A stretch of 64,000 bases of DNA, from contig NZ_BMWZ01000002.1 in assembly GCF_014651495.1 (NCBI RefSeq), forward strand, positions 434,001-498,000, written 5' to 3'. A program made the translations under genes and the position numbers. Under the pieces are notes generated by a model. It worked only from the letters and a program-made list of their open reading frames with translations, did not search any database and had not been told where the DNA came from. This DNA comes from Algibacter mikhailovii. Lineage in GTDB: Bacteria; Bacteroidota; Bacteroidia; Flavobacteriales; Flavobacteriaceae. Below, piece by piece: positions 15,246 to 23,715 of the stretch. Every line of letters starts with the position of its first letter. The stretch's first letter is position 1.

Positions 15246-16040
15246 TTATTTTAAACCACTTAATACTAAAACGGGTATCTTCACATAAAAGTCTTTCTTT
15301 AAAATGGTATTATTCTCCCACTTCTTAGCAAAGAAACCTCTTTTTCGTCGAACAACACATAGCATATCTGGTTTATGCGATTGGAAATGTTCTAAAACGC
15401 CTTGAAAAGTGGTTGCATTTTCAGTTTTAGTGATATTATTTACAACCTCTAATAATTCAGGCTTTAAAATAAAATCATCTGCTTTATGAAAGGCAGTTTT
15501 AACTAGCAAAAGATCCAAGTCCACATTAAATTTCTGCTTTATTGCCTTCAACGGTTTTAGCACATTATCCTTTTTTATCACCGCAGATTTCAAGGCCATT
15601 AATATACTTAAAGGAGGCGTAAAGGCATACCCTTCAGGCACTATAAGCGCCGGAACATCCATTTGCTTTACAATCTTTCCTGAGGTTTTACCTAAATAAA
15701 CTTCATCCTTTATGGAGTTGGTTCTCGGTTCCAACAATACCAAATCAATATCTGCTGCTTTACATGCAAGATCTAAAGTGTCTATTAAGTTACCTTTTAG
15801 CACTTTAACCGTAATATTAACATTTTTAGGATCAATTTTTGACACCAGATCATTCAAAAACTGAAGGCTCTCACGCTTTATAATTTCATCAACCTTAACT
15901 AAAGTACCTGCCTTAGTAAACACATTATAAACCTGAACTACAAATAGGTTTGCATTAAATTCCTCTGCAAAATCAACAGCATATTGTAAATGACTTAATG
16001 CATTTTTTGATGAGCCTACGGGCACTAAAATATTCTTCAT
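15246..16040 (-). CDS. tandem universal stress protein (UspA family)
   Basis: 264 residues with two Usp-like halves. The first (1-140) has the typical KNILVPVGSSKNALSHLQYAVDFA start and ends GKTSGKIVKQMDVPALIVPE. The second (about 145-264) is more diverged and ends KIPVLVLSGLK. The usual ATP-binding G-2x-G-9x-G(S/T) pattern appears as GKTSGKIV near 125, so only part of it is present. Cytoplasmic stress-response protein; stand-alone gene divergent from an acetyltransferase. Confidence 0.85.
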   Translation of the reverse strand: MKNILVPVGSSKNALSHLQYAVDFAEEFNANLFVVQVYNVFTKAGTLVKVDEIIKRESLQFLNDLVSKIDPKNVNITVKVLKGNLIDTLDLACKAADIDLVLLEPRTNSIKDEVYLGKTSGKIVKQMDVPALIVPEGYAFTPPLSILMALKSAVIKKDNVLKPLKAIKQKFNVDLDLLLVKTAFHKADDFILKPELLEVVNNITKTENATTFQGVLEHFQSHKPDMLCVVRRKRGFFAKKWENNTILKKDFYVKIPVLVLSGLK

Positions 16041-16069
16041 AAGAGTAAAGTTTAAACCTAAATTTACAA

Positions 16070-16077
16070 TAAATTTG
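16070..16077 (+). promoter_or_regulatory. candidate -7 element for the GNAT/MATE pair
   Basis: TAAATTTG fits TAnnTTTG and lies 21 bases before the acetyltransferase start. No clear TTG is seen at the -33 position. Confidence 0.35.
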
Positions 16078-16080
16078 ATG

Positions 16081-16088
16081 CAAAAGTA
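16081..16088 (-). promoter_or_regulatory. candidate -7 element for the universal stress protein
   Basis: TACTTTTG on the minus strand fits TAnnTTTG, 40 bases before the start. A TTG (complement of 16112-16114) stands 23 bases upstream. It abuts the opposing -7 candidate, so the two divergent promoters would overlap. Confidence 0.4.
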
Positions 16089-16098
16089 AAATATTTAA

Positions 16099-16599
16099 AT
16101 GATACGTAAAGCAACCCAGAAGGATATTGATTCAATTATTGAAATAACGAAGGCTTGTGCTGCCTATATGGTAAGTAAAGACATCTATCAATGGAACGAA
16201 TACTACCCTAATAAAGCAGCCTTTATTAGAGATGTTAAACGCCATGAATTATACGTTATGGAAATTAAGAATATCATAGTCGGTTGTATCACTATCTCTG
16301 ATTTTATGGATAAAGAATACGAACCCATATTTTGGTTAACACCAAATGAAAAGAATATTTACATTCATAGGCTAGCTGTGCATCCAGAATATCAAGGTCA
16401 AGGTTATGCACAGCAACTCATGACCTTTTCTGAAAATTTTAGTCGAGAGAATAACTTTAATTCCGTGCGTTTAGATACCTTTTCGCAAAATCATAGAAAT
16501 CAAAAATTTTACGAACTTCGCGGATATAAAAAGCTTGGAAATATTTATTTTCCAAAACAAAGTGAACATCCTTTCCACTGTTATGAACTAGTTTTGTGA
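16099..16599 (+). CDS. GNAT family N-acetyltransferase
   Basis: 166 residues, one GNAT fold. The N-terminus MIRKATQKDIDSIIEI is typical, IHRLAVHPEYQGQGYAQQLM (about 94-113) carries the Q/RxxGxG/A acetyl-CoA loop, and QNHRNQKFYELRGYKKLG (about 131-148) is motif B. Substrate unknown. Its stop overlaps the GTG start of the MATE gene by 4 bases, so the two are probably co-translated. Confidence 0.85.
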   Translation: MIRKATQKDIDSIIEITKACAAYMVSKDIYQWNEYYPNKAAFIRDVKRHELYVMEIKNIIVGCITISDFMDKEYEPIFWLTPNEKNIYIHRLAVHPEYQGQGYAQQLMTFSENFSRENNFNSVRLDTFSQNHRNQKFYELRGYKKLGNIYFPKQSEHPFHCYELVL

Positions 16600-17930
16600 G
16601 TACTACTATCAGTCTAAAAAATATAAACAAATTGGCTATTCCAGCTCTGATTTCTGGAGTCTCTGAACCAATCCTATCACTAACAGATGCAGCTATAGTT
16701 GGTAACATTTCAATAAACGCTACCGAAGCTTTAGCCGCTGTTGGTATTGTTACTACTTTTATGTCAATGCTTATATGGGTACTTGGACAAACTAGAAGTG
16801 CGGTTTCATCAATTGTTTCTCAGTACGTCGGCGCCAACAAATTAGAAAAGATTAAAAACCTGCCGTCTCAAGCTATCTTTATTATTACATCACTAAGTAT
16901 TCTTATTATTATTAGTACTTACCCTATAACTAAACACATTTTTAAACTCTATAATGCCACAGATTTAATATTAGATTATAGTGTTATTTATTACAAAATT
17001 CGAGTATTAGGTTTTCCGTTTACTCTTTTTACAATTGCCGTTTTTGGCGCTTTTAGGGGATTACAAAATACCTACTACCCTATGATTATTGCCATTATTG
17101 GTGCGGCATCAAATATTGTTCTAGATATCATTTTAGTTTATGGTATAGAGGGTTATATTGACCCTATGCATATTGAAGGCGCAGCTTATGCCAGTGTATT
17201 AGCCCAAATATTAATGGCAGGTTGTTCAGCATTTTTTTTACTTAAAAAAACAACAATCCCTTTAAAACCAAGTTTTCCATTCAACCCTGAGATTAAACGT
17301 TTTTTGTTAATGATTCTTAATCTATTTATAAGAACCATTGCATTAAATGTTACCCTATATTTTGCAAGTGCATACGCAACAAGCTATGGTCCGGAATATA
17401 TAGCTGCTTATACTATTGCTATTAATCTATGGTTTTTAGGAGCCTTTATTGTTGATGGCTATGCCAGTGCAGGCAATATATTATCTGGGAAACTCTTTGG
17501 AGCAAAAGATTATTCAAACTTATTACAATTAAGCAATAAACTCATAAAGTACGGTGTCATTATTGGCATTATTCTTGGGTTATTAGGTGCCATATTCTAT
17601 TACCCCATTGGTCGTATTTTCACCAAAGAACCTGAAGTATTAAATGCCTTTTACGCCATTTTCTGGATAGTTCTTATCATGCAACCCCTTTGTACTTTAG
17701 CCTTTATTTTTGATGGTATTTTTAAAGGTCTTGGTAAAATGAAATATTTAAGAAATGTTCTCTTATTTTCAACCTTCTTTGTTTTTATCCCTATTTTATT
17801 TTGGTTAGATCATCTTGATTTAAAATTAAAGGGTATATTCATTGCCATAACGTTTTGGATTATTGCTAGGGGTATTCCACTCATTATAAAATTTAGGCAA
17901 CAATTTTTGCCGCTAGCACAAAACAATTAA
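16596..17930 (+). CDS. MATE family multidrug/metabolite efflux protein
   Basis: 444 residues with twelve predicted membrane segments in two homologous halves, as in MATE (NorM/DinF-type) antiporters that use Na+ or H+ gradients. Typical stretches are LAIPALISGVSEPILSLTDA at the start and FRGLQNTYYPMII and GAFIVDGYASAGNILSGKLFG later. The GTG start overlaps the acetyltransferase stop. Export of an acetylated or toxic small molecule is conceivable from the pairing but not shown. Confidence 0.9.
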   Translation: MSTTISLKNINKLAIPALISGVSEPILSLTDAAIVGNISINATEALAAVGIVTTFMSMLIWVLGQTRSAVSSIVSQYVGANKLEKIKNLPSQAIFIITSLSILIIISTYPITKHIFKLYNATDLILDYSVIYYKIRVLGFPFTLFTIAVFGAFRGLQNTYYPMIIAIIGAASNIVLDIILVYGIEGYIDPMHIEGAAYASVLAQILMAGCSAFFLLKKTTIPLKPSFPFNPEIKRFLLMILNLFIRTIALNVTLYFASAYATSYGPEYIAAYTIAINLWFLGAFIVDGYASAGNILSGKLFGAKDYSNLLQLSNKLIKYGVIIGIILGLLGAIFYYPIGRIFTKEPEVLNAFYAIFWIVLIMQPLCTLAFIFDGIFKGLGKMKYLRNVLLFSTFFVFIPILFWLDHLDLKLKGIFIAITFWIIARGIPLIIKFRQQFLPLAQNN

Positions 17931-17957
17931 CTTTGCCTAACAGCATAAAAATTAAAA

Positions 17958-18128
17958 ATGAATCTATTCATTGCCCGTCTTCAAGAAATAAATATTGAAG
18001 AAAAAATCAAAAATGCACCTGATCAAGGTTATGAAATTGGTGTGTTTATTGGGTCTATGATTCCTTTTGTGGTCCTTGTAGCTCTGGCCTATTTAATGTT
18101 TAGATATAATAAAAAAAGAAACCAATAA
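17958..18128 (+). CDS. 56-residue single-span membrane protein
   Basis: ATG at 17958, TAA at 18126-18128. An amphipathic N-terminal half (NLFIARLQEINIEEKIKNA) is followed by one hydrophobic segment (about 27-49) and a basic end (RYNKKRNQ), so the C-terminus is probably cytoplasmic. It is 27 bases behind the MATE gene and 9 bases before a second micro-protein of the same style. Function unknown. The orderly spacing on both sides supports a real gene. Confidence 0.55.
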   Translation: MNLFIARLQEINIEEKIKNAPDQGYEIGVFIGSMIPFVVLVALAYLMFRYNKKRNQ

Positions 18129-18137
18129 ACAAGCCTT

Positions 18138-18236
18138 ATGGATATCATGTCCTTTTTAAGCGGAAATGGATTGTTTCTAGTCCTAGCCCTAGTTTTAATC
18201 ATAGTATACATTGTAAATAAAAGAAAAAGAAGATAA
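18138..18236 (+). CDS. 32-residue single-span membrane peptide
   Basis: ATG at 18138; its TAA shares a base with the ATG of the pterin synthase gene (TAATG). It is essentially one hydrophobic helix (about residues 11-26) and a KRKRR end. The overlap with the next start argues for translation, but the function is unknown. Confidence 0.5.
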   Translation: MDIMSFLSGNGLFLVLALVLIIVYIVNKRKRR

Positions 18237-18691
18237 TGGGAAACAACATTCGTATCACCAAGCAATTCTCCTTTGAAACTGGTCATGCCTTGTACGGTTA
18301 TGACGGCAAGTGTAAAAACGTGCACGGTCATAGCTACAAACTTTCGGTAACTGTTATTGGTAAACCCATTACTGACAATACCAACGTTAAGTTTGGTATG
18401 GTTATAGATTTTGGTGATCTCAAAAAAATAGTAAAAGAAGAAATCGTTAATGTTTTTGACCACGCCACCGTTTTCAATAAAAACACACCTCATGTTGAAC
18501 TGGCAAAAGAATTACAAGATCGTGGACACAATGTACTTCTTGTAGACTATCAACCTACCAGTGAAATGATGGTGCTGGACTTTGCAAAAAAAATAAGCAA
18601 AAGATTGCCTGATCACATCAAATTGCACTCCTTAAAATTACAGGAAACAGACAGTTCATTTGCAGAATGGTTTGACTATGACAATATTTAA
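18236..18691 (+). CDS. 6-pyruvoyl-tetrahydropterin synthase / 6-carboxy-tetrahydropterin synthase family
   Basis: 151 residues. Zinc ligands are visible as FETGHALYGYDGKCKNVHGHSY: one His in the first block and the HGH pair, with the catalytic Cys between. VIDFGDLKK (about 62-70) and NVFDHATVF (about 79-87) are further family blocks. These enzymes convert dihydroneopterin triphosphate towards queuosine (QueD) or tetrahydropterins. Without neighbouring queC/queE genes I cannot choose between them. Confidence 0.88.
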   Translation: MGNNIRITKQFSFETGHALYGYDGKCKNVHGHSYKLSVTVIGKPITDNTNVKFGMVIDFGDLKKIVKEEIVNVFDHATVFNKNTPHVELAKELQDRGHNVLLVDYQPTSEMMVLDFAKKISKRLPDHIKLHSLKLQETDSSFAEWFDYDNI

Positions 18692-18779
18692 GGATTTGCT
18701 CCAAAGGTCATGTACGCCTTGCTTGCTGCAAAATAACTTTCTTAATACACGATTCAGTTCCTAAAGAATAACCAACAAA

Positions 18780-19538
18780 ATGGTAAAAAATATCATTTCA
18801 GGAATTAAAGCTTATTTTGGTGCATTTAGTTTAATATCAAAATTAAAACTCTGGAAGTATTTTGCCATTCCTATGATAATTAGTGTACTTACAGCAATCC
18901 TTGTCTTTAGTACCGCCTACGGATTATCAGATAACATTGGTAGCTTTATTTCCAAAATTTGGATTTGGGATTGGGGGCAAAACGCTTTTTCTGCAATTAG
19001 TAATTTTATTGGCGGTTTAATAATTATTGTTATTGGACTTATCCTTTTTAAACATATCATCATGGCACTTTCTGCGCCATTCATGAGTCCCGTATCCGAA
19101 AAAATTGAAATACATTTTACAGGCAAAGTAAAACATAATCATAGAAATACTACGTTCATTCAACAACTCATGCGAGGTATAAGAATTAATGGAAGAAACC
19201 TGATTATGGAATTGCTTTTAACCATACCTATTCTTTTATTAAAATTAATCCCTGTGGTAAATATTTTTTCTTCCATATTATTAATTATGGTCCAAGCATA
19301 TTATGCAGGTTTTGGTAATATGGATTACACTTTGGAGCGTCATTTTAAATACAAAGAGAGCATTAAATTTGTGCGCCAAAACCGTGGATTAGCTATAGGC
19401 AACGGTATTATTTTTCTCCTATTTTTATTAATTCCTGTAATTGGTGTAATTTTAGTTTTACCTTTATCAGTAACGGCAGCTTCATCTAGAACGGTGCAAG
19501 TTCTTGAGCTTAAAAAAAACACAATACATGCAGCTTAA
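18780..19538 (+). CDS. EI24-domain (CysZ-like) membrane protein
   Basis: 252 residues with about four hydrophobic segments (roughly 26-50, 75-98, 145-175, 205-232). It begins with the typical KNIISGIKAYFGAFSLISKL and has ALSAPFMSPVSEKIE, which marks the EI24/CysZ family. CysZ is a sulfate permease; flavobacterial members have no assigned substrate. Its 3' end overlaps the next acetyltransferase gene, so they share a transcript. Confidence 0.8.
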   Translation: MVKNIISGIKAYFGAFSLISKLKLWKYFAIPMIISVLTAILVFSTAYGLSDNIGSFISKIWIWDWGQNAFSAISNFIGGLIIIVIGLILFKHIIMALSAPFMSPVSEKIEIHFTGKVKHNHRNTTFIQQLMRGIRINGRNLIMELLLTIPILLLKLIPVVNIFSSILLIMVQAYYAGFGNMDYTLERHFKYKESIKFVRQNRGLAIGNGIIFLLFLLIPVIGVILVLPLSVTAASSRTVQVLELKKNTIHAA

Positions 19539-20073
19539 TTTAGGAGCATATTATATTTCACCAATACATCCAAAAGATGGATGGAACCTCTGCAATTTTG
19601 CATGTGCTAATGAAGATCGATTAAGGCGCTACTTCCCTAAAACATTAGAACAAAATTTAAATCCCGAGCTATCCAATATTTTTGTAGAAAAGAAAGTTCA
19701 AGTATTTCAAAAAAAAGAGGAGTTTTTATTTACCATAAAAGGAAACGACGATTATAAAGTGATAGGCTTAATTTACATCAAAGAATTAGATTGGACTAAA
19801 AAACAAGGAGAATTCGCCTATGCTATTGATTATAATTTAGAAGGCCAAGGCTTGATGACAAAATCAATAGCGCTTTTATCAGACTACGCTTTTGAAACGC
19901 TACATTTAGAAACGCTTCAAATCATAGTCAATAAAAACAATAAAGGAAGTTTAAAAGTTGCGCAAAACAATAATTTTATTTGGATTAAAACACTTCCTAA
20001 AGCATTTACGCCTCCGGGAGAAGGTCCATTAAATATGGAATTATACGAATTATATCATAAAATAGAATCTTAA
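19528..20073 (+). CDS. RimJ/RimL-type GNAT acetyltransferase
   Basis: 181 residues from the ATG at 19528, which overlaps the EI24 gene by 11 bases; an ATG at 19504 would add 8 residues. MQLNLGAYYISPIHPKDGW, GEFAYAIDYNLEGQGLMTKSIALLSDYAF (with the acetyl-CoA loop) and LQIIVNKNNKGSLKVAQNNNF are the GNAT blocks of the ribosomal-protein/small-molecule acetyltransferase subgroup. Substrate unknown. The 4-base gap to the next gene indicates an operon. Confidence 0.8.
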   Translation: MQLNLGAYYISPIHPKDGWNLCNFACANEDRLRRYFPKTLEQNLNPELSNIFVEKKVQVFQKKEEFLFTIKGNDDYKVIGLIYIKELDWTKKQGEFAYAIDYNLEGQGLMTKSIALLSDYAFETLHLETLQIIVNKNNKGSLKVAQNNNFIWIKTLPKAFTPPGEGPLNMELYELYHKIES

Positions 20074-20077
20074 GACT

Positions 20078-20425
20078 ATGCCACATTTTGTAATTGATTG
20101 CTCAGAAAGCATTTTAAAAATGCAACGGCCAGAACATATCATACTTGAGGTACACCAAACAGCTACGGCTTCCAATTTATTTGATGAAGACGATATTAAA
20201 GTACGTTTAAACCCTTTTTCAGAACATTATTTAGTTGGTGGTATTCAAGGAGACTTTATTCATGTGTTCGCAAATATTATGCAAGGTAGAACAACCCTCC
20301 AAAAAGCTAAACTTTCTAAAAGCATTGTTAGTAAATTGAAAGGCCTGTTTCCCTCTGTAGATTTTATAGCAATGAATATTAATGATTTCGAAAAAGCTAC
20401 TTATTGTAACAAATCAATGGTATAA
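20078..20425 (+). CDS. 5-carboxymethyl-2-hydroxymuconate isomerase-like tautomerase
   Basis: 115 residues. Mature Pro2 (MPHFVIDCSESIL) is the catalytic base of this tautomerase family, and the length matches CHMI. In homoprotocatechuate degradation CHMI isomerises 5-carboxymethyl-2-hydroxymuconate, but no other genes of that pathway are here, so the physiological substrate is open. It is 3 bases before hemF in the same direction. Confidence 0.78.
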   Translation: MPHFVIDCSESILKMQRPEHIILEVHQTATASNLFDEDDIKVRLNPFSEHYLVGGIQGDFIHVFANIMQGRTTLQKAKLSKSIVSKLKGLFPSVDFIAMNINDFEKATYCNKSMV

Positions 20426-20428
20426 ATT

Positions 20429-21331
20429 ATGAAAAACGCATTCTATCAATACATACAAGAATTACAAGATCGTATTACATCTAAACTAGAGCACCTTGAC
20501 GGAAAGGCTAAGTTTCAAGAAGATATTTGGAAACGACCAGAAGGCGGCGGAGGACGCACCCGTGTCATAGAAAACGGAAACGTTTTTGAAAAAGGTGGTG
20601 TTAATATTTCTGGTGTGCATGGCAAATTACCAAAATCTATGCAAGCCTATTTTAAAGTAGGAGATGTTGATTTTTTTGCCTGTGGCTTGAGCCTAGTATT
20701 ACATCCTAAAAACCCTATGGTTCCTACCGTTCATGCCAACTGGCGTTATTTTGAAATGTATGACGAAGATGGTAGTATCATTGATAGCTGGTTTGGAGGC
20801 GGACAAGATTTAACGCCTTATTATTTATTTGAAGAAGACGCAACACATTTTCATCAAACTTGTAAAACAGCTTGCGACAAACATAATCCGGACTTTTATC
20901 CAACATATAAAAAACGCTGTGATGAATATTTTTATAATGCCCACAGAAATGAAGGCAGAGGCATTGGCGGCTTATTTTTCGATTATTGCAAGACATCAAG
21001 CAACATGACTATGAAAAACTGGTATAACTTTGTCACAGAAGTGGGTGATAGTTTTTTAGAGGCTTATGTGCCTATTGTCGAAAAAAGAAAAGATTTACCT
21101 TACTCTGATGCCCACCGTAACTGGCAAGAAATAAGAAGAGGTCGTTATGTAGAATTTAATTTAGTTCATGATAAGGGCACGCTTTTCGGACTAAAAACCA
21201 ATGGCCGCATAGAAAGTATTCTAATGAGTTTACCACCTCATGTGCAGTGGGTATATGACCATCAACCTGAATCAGGAAGTGAAGAAGAGAAACTCCTTAA
21301 AGTATTGGCATCCCCAAAATCATGGGTTTAA
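20429..21331 (+). CDS. hemF: oxygen-dependent coproporphyrinogen III oxidase
   Basis: 300 residues, the usual HemF length. Strong blocks are RPEGGGGRTRVIENGNVFEK, GLSLVLHPKNPMVPTVHANW, WFGGGQDLTPYY and YVEFNLVHDKGTLFGLKTNG. It oxidatively decarboxylates coproporphyrinogen III to protoporphyrinogen IX in the cytoplasm using O2, which fits an aerobe. hemB is 1.4 kb downstream in the same run, so part of the heme pathway is grouped here. The stop overlaps the next gene by 10 bases. Confidence 0.96.
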   Translation: MKNAFYQYIQELQDRITSKLEHLDGKAKFQEDIWKRPEGGGGRTRVIENGNVFEKGGVNISGVHGKLPKSMQAYFKVGDVDFFACGLSLVLHPKNPMVPTVHANWRYFEMYDEDGSIIDSWFGGGQDLTPYYLFEEDATHFHQTCKTACDKHNPDFYPTYKKRCDEYFYNAHRNEGRGIGGLFFDYCKTSSNMTMKNWYNFVTEVGDSFLEAYVPIVEKRKDLPYSDAHRNWQEIRRGRYVEFNLVHDKGTLFGLKTNGRIESILMSLPPHVQWVYDHQPESGSEEEKLLKVLASPKSWV

Positions 21332-22305
21332 CAAAAAAAATATTATTAATTCTATTTACATTTCTGGGGAATCTGTCCTGGTCACAAGACAGCATACCGG
21401 CTTTGGTATCATCAGATTCCATAAAATACAAAGTTCAGTTTTCAGATAAAATTACGGGGCGATTATTTTTTGTTAACACTTCTAACTCTGTAAATGTACA
21501 AAGTAGAAACCAAGATGTTGATTACAATTTAATACCTAACAAACAGGATCGTTTAGGCGCCTCCATTGCATTTCGTGCAATTGCATTGTCCTTTTCCTTT
21601 GCGCCTAGCTTTTTGTCTGAGAATAAAGACAATGAAGATTCTAGATTATTTAACCTTCGCTTAAAAGGGTTTTTCGGACAGTGGTTGCAAACTTTTAATC
21701 TATATGAGCAAAAAGGTTTTTTTATTGAAATACCAGAATTAGGTATAGACAGTTACCTACCAAAAGTAAAATCTTTAAAGATAGGTGGCAGCACTTCATA
21801 TATCTTTAATGAAAATTTCTCTTATCGCGCCATAGTATCACAAGACGAAAAGCAATTAGTTAGCGCCGGAACCTTCATGCCCACCATAGTGTATTATTAT
21901 ACAAAATATGACCTTATTGACGATACTATAGATGAAGACTTCCATTCATACGATTTGGCCTTTGCCCCCTCATACACCTACAATTGGGTGCCAAGTAAGA
22001 ACTTCTTAATTTCGGCAGGAGGCTCAGTGGGTATTGGTGTCAATTATAGTAAAACAGAAACTGAATCGCTTACCTCAATTTTAACAGAGTTGAATTTTAG
22101 AGGCTCTATTGTTTACGACAAGAATAATCTATATTTGGGTGGGCATTATAGCTATTTAGTATTAAACCATAATGCAGATCGCACAACATATATTAAAGAC
22201 AATATTCCTTATTTCGAACTATTTATCGGGTACCGCTTTAAAGCTCCTAAAAAATTAGTAGCAAAGGCTAATACTATTGACGAAAAACTACACTTAAAAA
22301 AGTAA
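21322..22305 (+). CDS. DUF4421-type outer-membrane barrel protein
   Basis: 327 residues with a signal peptide (ends SWS/Q near 21) and a series of alternating strands such as GASIAFRAIALSFSFAPSFL and SYTYNWVPSKNFLISAGGSV, ending KAPKKLVAKAN. This matches the DUF4421 family of Bacteroidota, presumed outer-membrane beta-barrels of unknown function. It overlaps hemF and touches the next gene (shared base at 22305), so it is translated from the heme-gene transcript. Confidence 0.75.
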   Translation: MGLTKKILLILFTFLGNLSWSQDSIPALVSSDSIKYKVQFSDKITGRLFFVNTSNSVNVQSRNQDVDYNLIPNKQDRLGASIAFRAIALSFSFAPSFLSENKDNEDSRLFNLRLKGFFGQWLQTFNLYEQKGFFIEIPELGIDSYLPKVKSLKIGGSTSYIFNENFSYRAIVSQDEKQLVSAGTFMPTIVYYYTKYDLIDDTIDEDFHSYDLAFAPSYTYNWVPSKNFLISAGGSVGIGVNYSKTETESLTSILTELNFRGSIVYDKNNLYLGGHYSYLVLNHNADRTTYIKDNIPYFELFIGYRFKAPKKLVAKANTIDEKLHLKK

Positions 22306-22691
22306 TGAATTGTTATTGTGGTAACTTAAAAGACTATGTGAATTGTTGCGAAAAAATTCATAAAGATTTGGCTAATGCCAAAACTGCAGAACAACTTATG
22401 CGTTCTAGATACTCTGCTTTTGTTTTAGCAAATGGTGATTTCTTGATGAAAAGCCATCACAGTAAAACGCGACCAACATCAGAAAAAAAAGCTATTGTAG
22501 CTTGGGCAAAATCCGTAAATTGGATTAAACTAGAAATAATAGATACTACCATGGGTCTTGAAAACGACACCAATGGAACTGTGACATTTAATGCCTATTT
22601 TTACCAACATGGAAAAGTGGATGTAATCCATGAAAAATCGGCATTTAAAAAAGAAAATAACCTCTGGAAATATTTAGGATTAAGTAAATAA
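22305..22691 (+). CDS. YchJ-family protein (SEC-C-like zinc motif)
   Basis: 128 residues. It starts MNCYCGNLKDYVNCC, a zinc-binding CxC...CC motif like that at the SecA C-terminus, followed by the YchJ core AEQLMRSRYSAFVLANGDFL and SAFKKENNLWKYLG. Cytoplasmic; function unknown across the family. Directly coupled to the upstream barrel gene and 8 bases before hemB. Confidence 0.82.
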   Translation: MNCYCGNLKDYVNCCEKIHKDLANAKTAEQLMRSRYSAFVLANGDFLMKSHHSKTRPTSEKKAIVAWAKSVNWIKLEIIDTTMGLENDTNGTVTFNAYFYQHGKVDVIHEKSAFKKENNLWKYLGLSK

Positions 22692-22699
22692 AAAATAAT

Positions 22700-23689
22700 A
22701 TGTTCCCTTTAAAAAGAAATAGAAGACTAAGAGCCAATGAAGCCATACGATCATTAGTTCGAGAAACCATAATTACCCCAAACGATTTTCTAGTACCGCT
22801 CTTTGTAGTTGAAGGTAAAGGAATTAAAGATGAAATTCCATCCATGCCCAATTACTTTCGATACAGTTTAGATCTGCTTGAAGGCGAGGTGAAAGAACTT
22901 TGGAATCTGGGTTTAAAATCGGTTTTACTTTTTGTGAAAGTACCCGACAATTTAAAAGATAACAAAGGTGCTGAAGCCTTAAATCCAGACGGCTTAATGC
23001 AACGCGCTATTAAAACGGTTAAAAATGTGTGTCCGGATATGTTGGTCATGACCGATGTGGCTTTAGACCCATATTCTGCTTATGGCCATGATGGTATTAT
23101 TGAAAATGGACAAATAGTAAACGACCCTACCGCAGAATTTTTAGCAGAAATGAGTATTTCCCATGCTGAGGCAGGGGCCAATTTTGTAGCACCAAGTGAT
23201 ATGATGGATGGGCGTATTTTAACCATTCGTGAAGCTTTAGAAGATGAAGGATTCATAAATACAGGCATCATGAGCTATTCAGCTAAATATGCTTCGGCGT
23301 TTTACGGCCCTTTTCGTGATGCTCTAGATTCTGCTCCAGTAGATTTGGCAGATATTCCTAAGGATAAAAAAACCTATCAAATGGATTTTAGTAATCGCTT
23401 TGAAGCCATTAGAGAAACCGAAATGGATATTGATGAAGGAGCAGACATTGTTATGGTTAAACCAGGTATTTCATATCTTGATATTCTAAGAGAAATAAAA
23501 AACGAAGTAGATGTTCCTGTGGCTGTATATCAAGTATCAGGAGAATATGCTATGATTAAAGCGGCTGCTGAAAAAGGCTGGTTAGATCATGATCAAATTA
23601 TGATGGAAACAACCATAGCATTTAAAAGAGCTGGCGCAGATATTATTGCTTCTTATTTTGCTAAAGATGTTGTGAAATTGATTTCGTAA
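22700..23689 (+). CDS. hemB: porphobilinogen synthase (delta-aminolevulinic acid dehydratase)
   Basis: 329 residues. It joins two 5-aminolevulinate molecules into porphobilinogen. The active-site lysines fall in SYSAKYASAFYGPF (about 193) and VMVKPGISYLD (about 253). The metal loop reads DVALDPYSAYGHDG with Asp/Ala where zinc enzymes have Cys, so this is a magnesium-type enzyme rather than a zinc one. Same strand and run as hemF. Confidence 0.96.
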   Translation: MFPLKRNRRLRANEAIRSLVRETIITPNDFLVPLFVVEGKGIKDEIPSMPNYFRYSLDLLEGEVKELWNLGLKSVLLFVKVPDNLKDNKGAEALNPDGLMQRAIKTVKNVCPDMLVMTDVALDPYSAYGHDGIIENGQIVNDPTAEFLAEMSISHAEAGANFVAPSDMMDGRILTIREALEDEGFINTGIMSYSAKYASAFYGPFRDALDSAPVDLADIPKDKKTYQMDFSNRFEAIRETEMDIDEGADIVMVKPGISYLDILREIKNEVDVPVAVYQVSGEYAMIKAAAEKGWLDHDQIMMETTIAFKRAGADIIASYFAKDVVKLIS

Positions 23690-23715
23690 ATTAGCTTTTA
23701 ACAAAAATCCAATTA

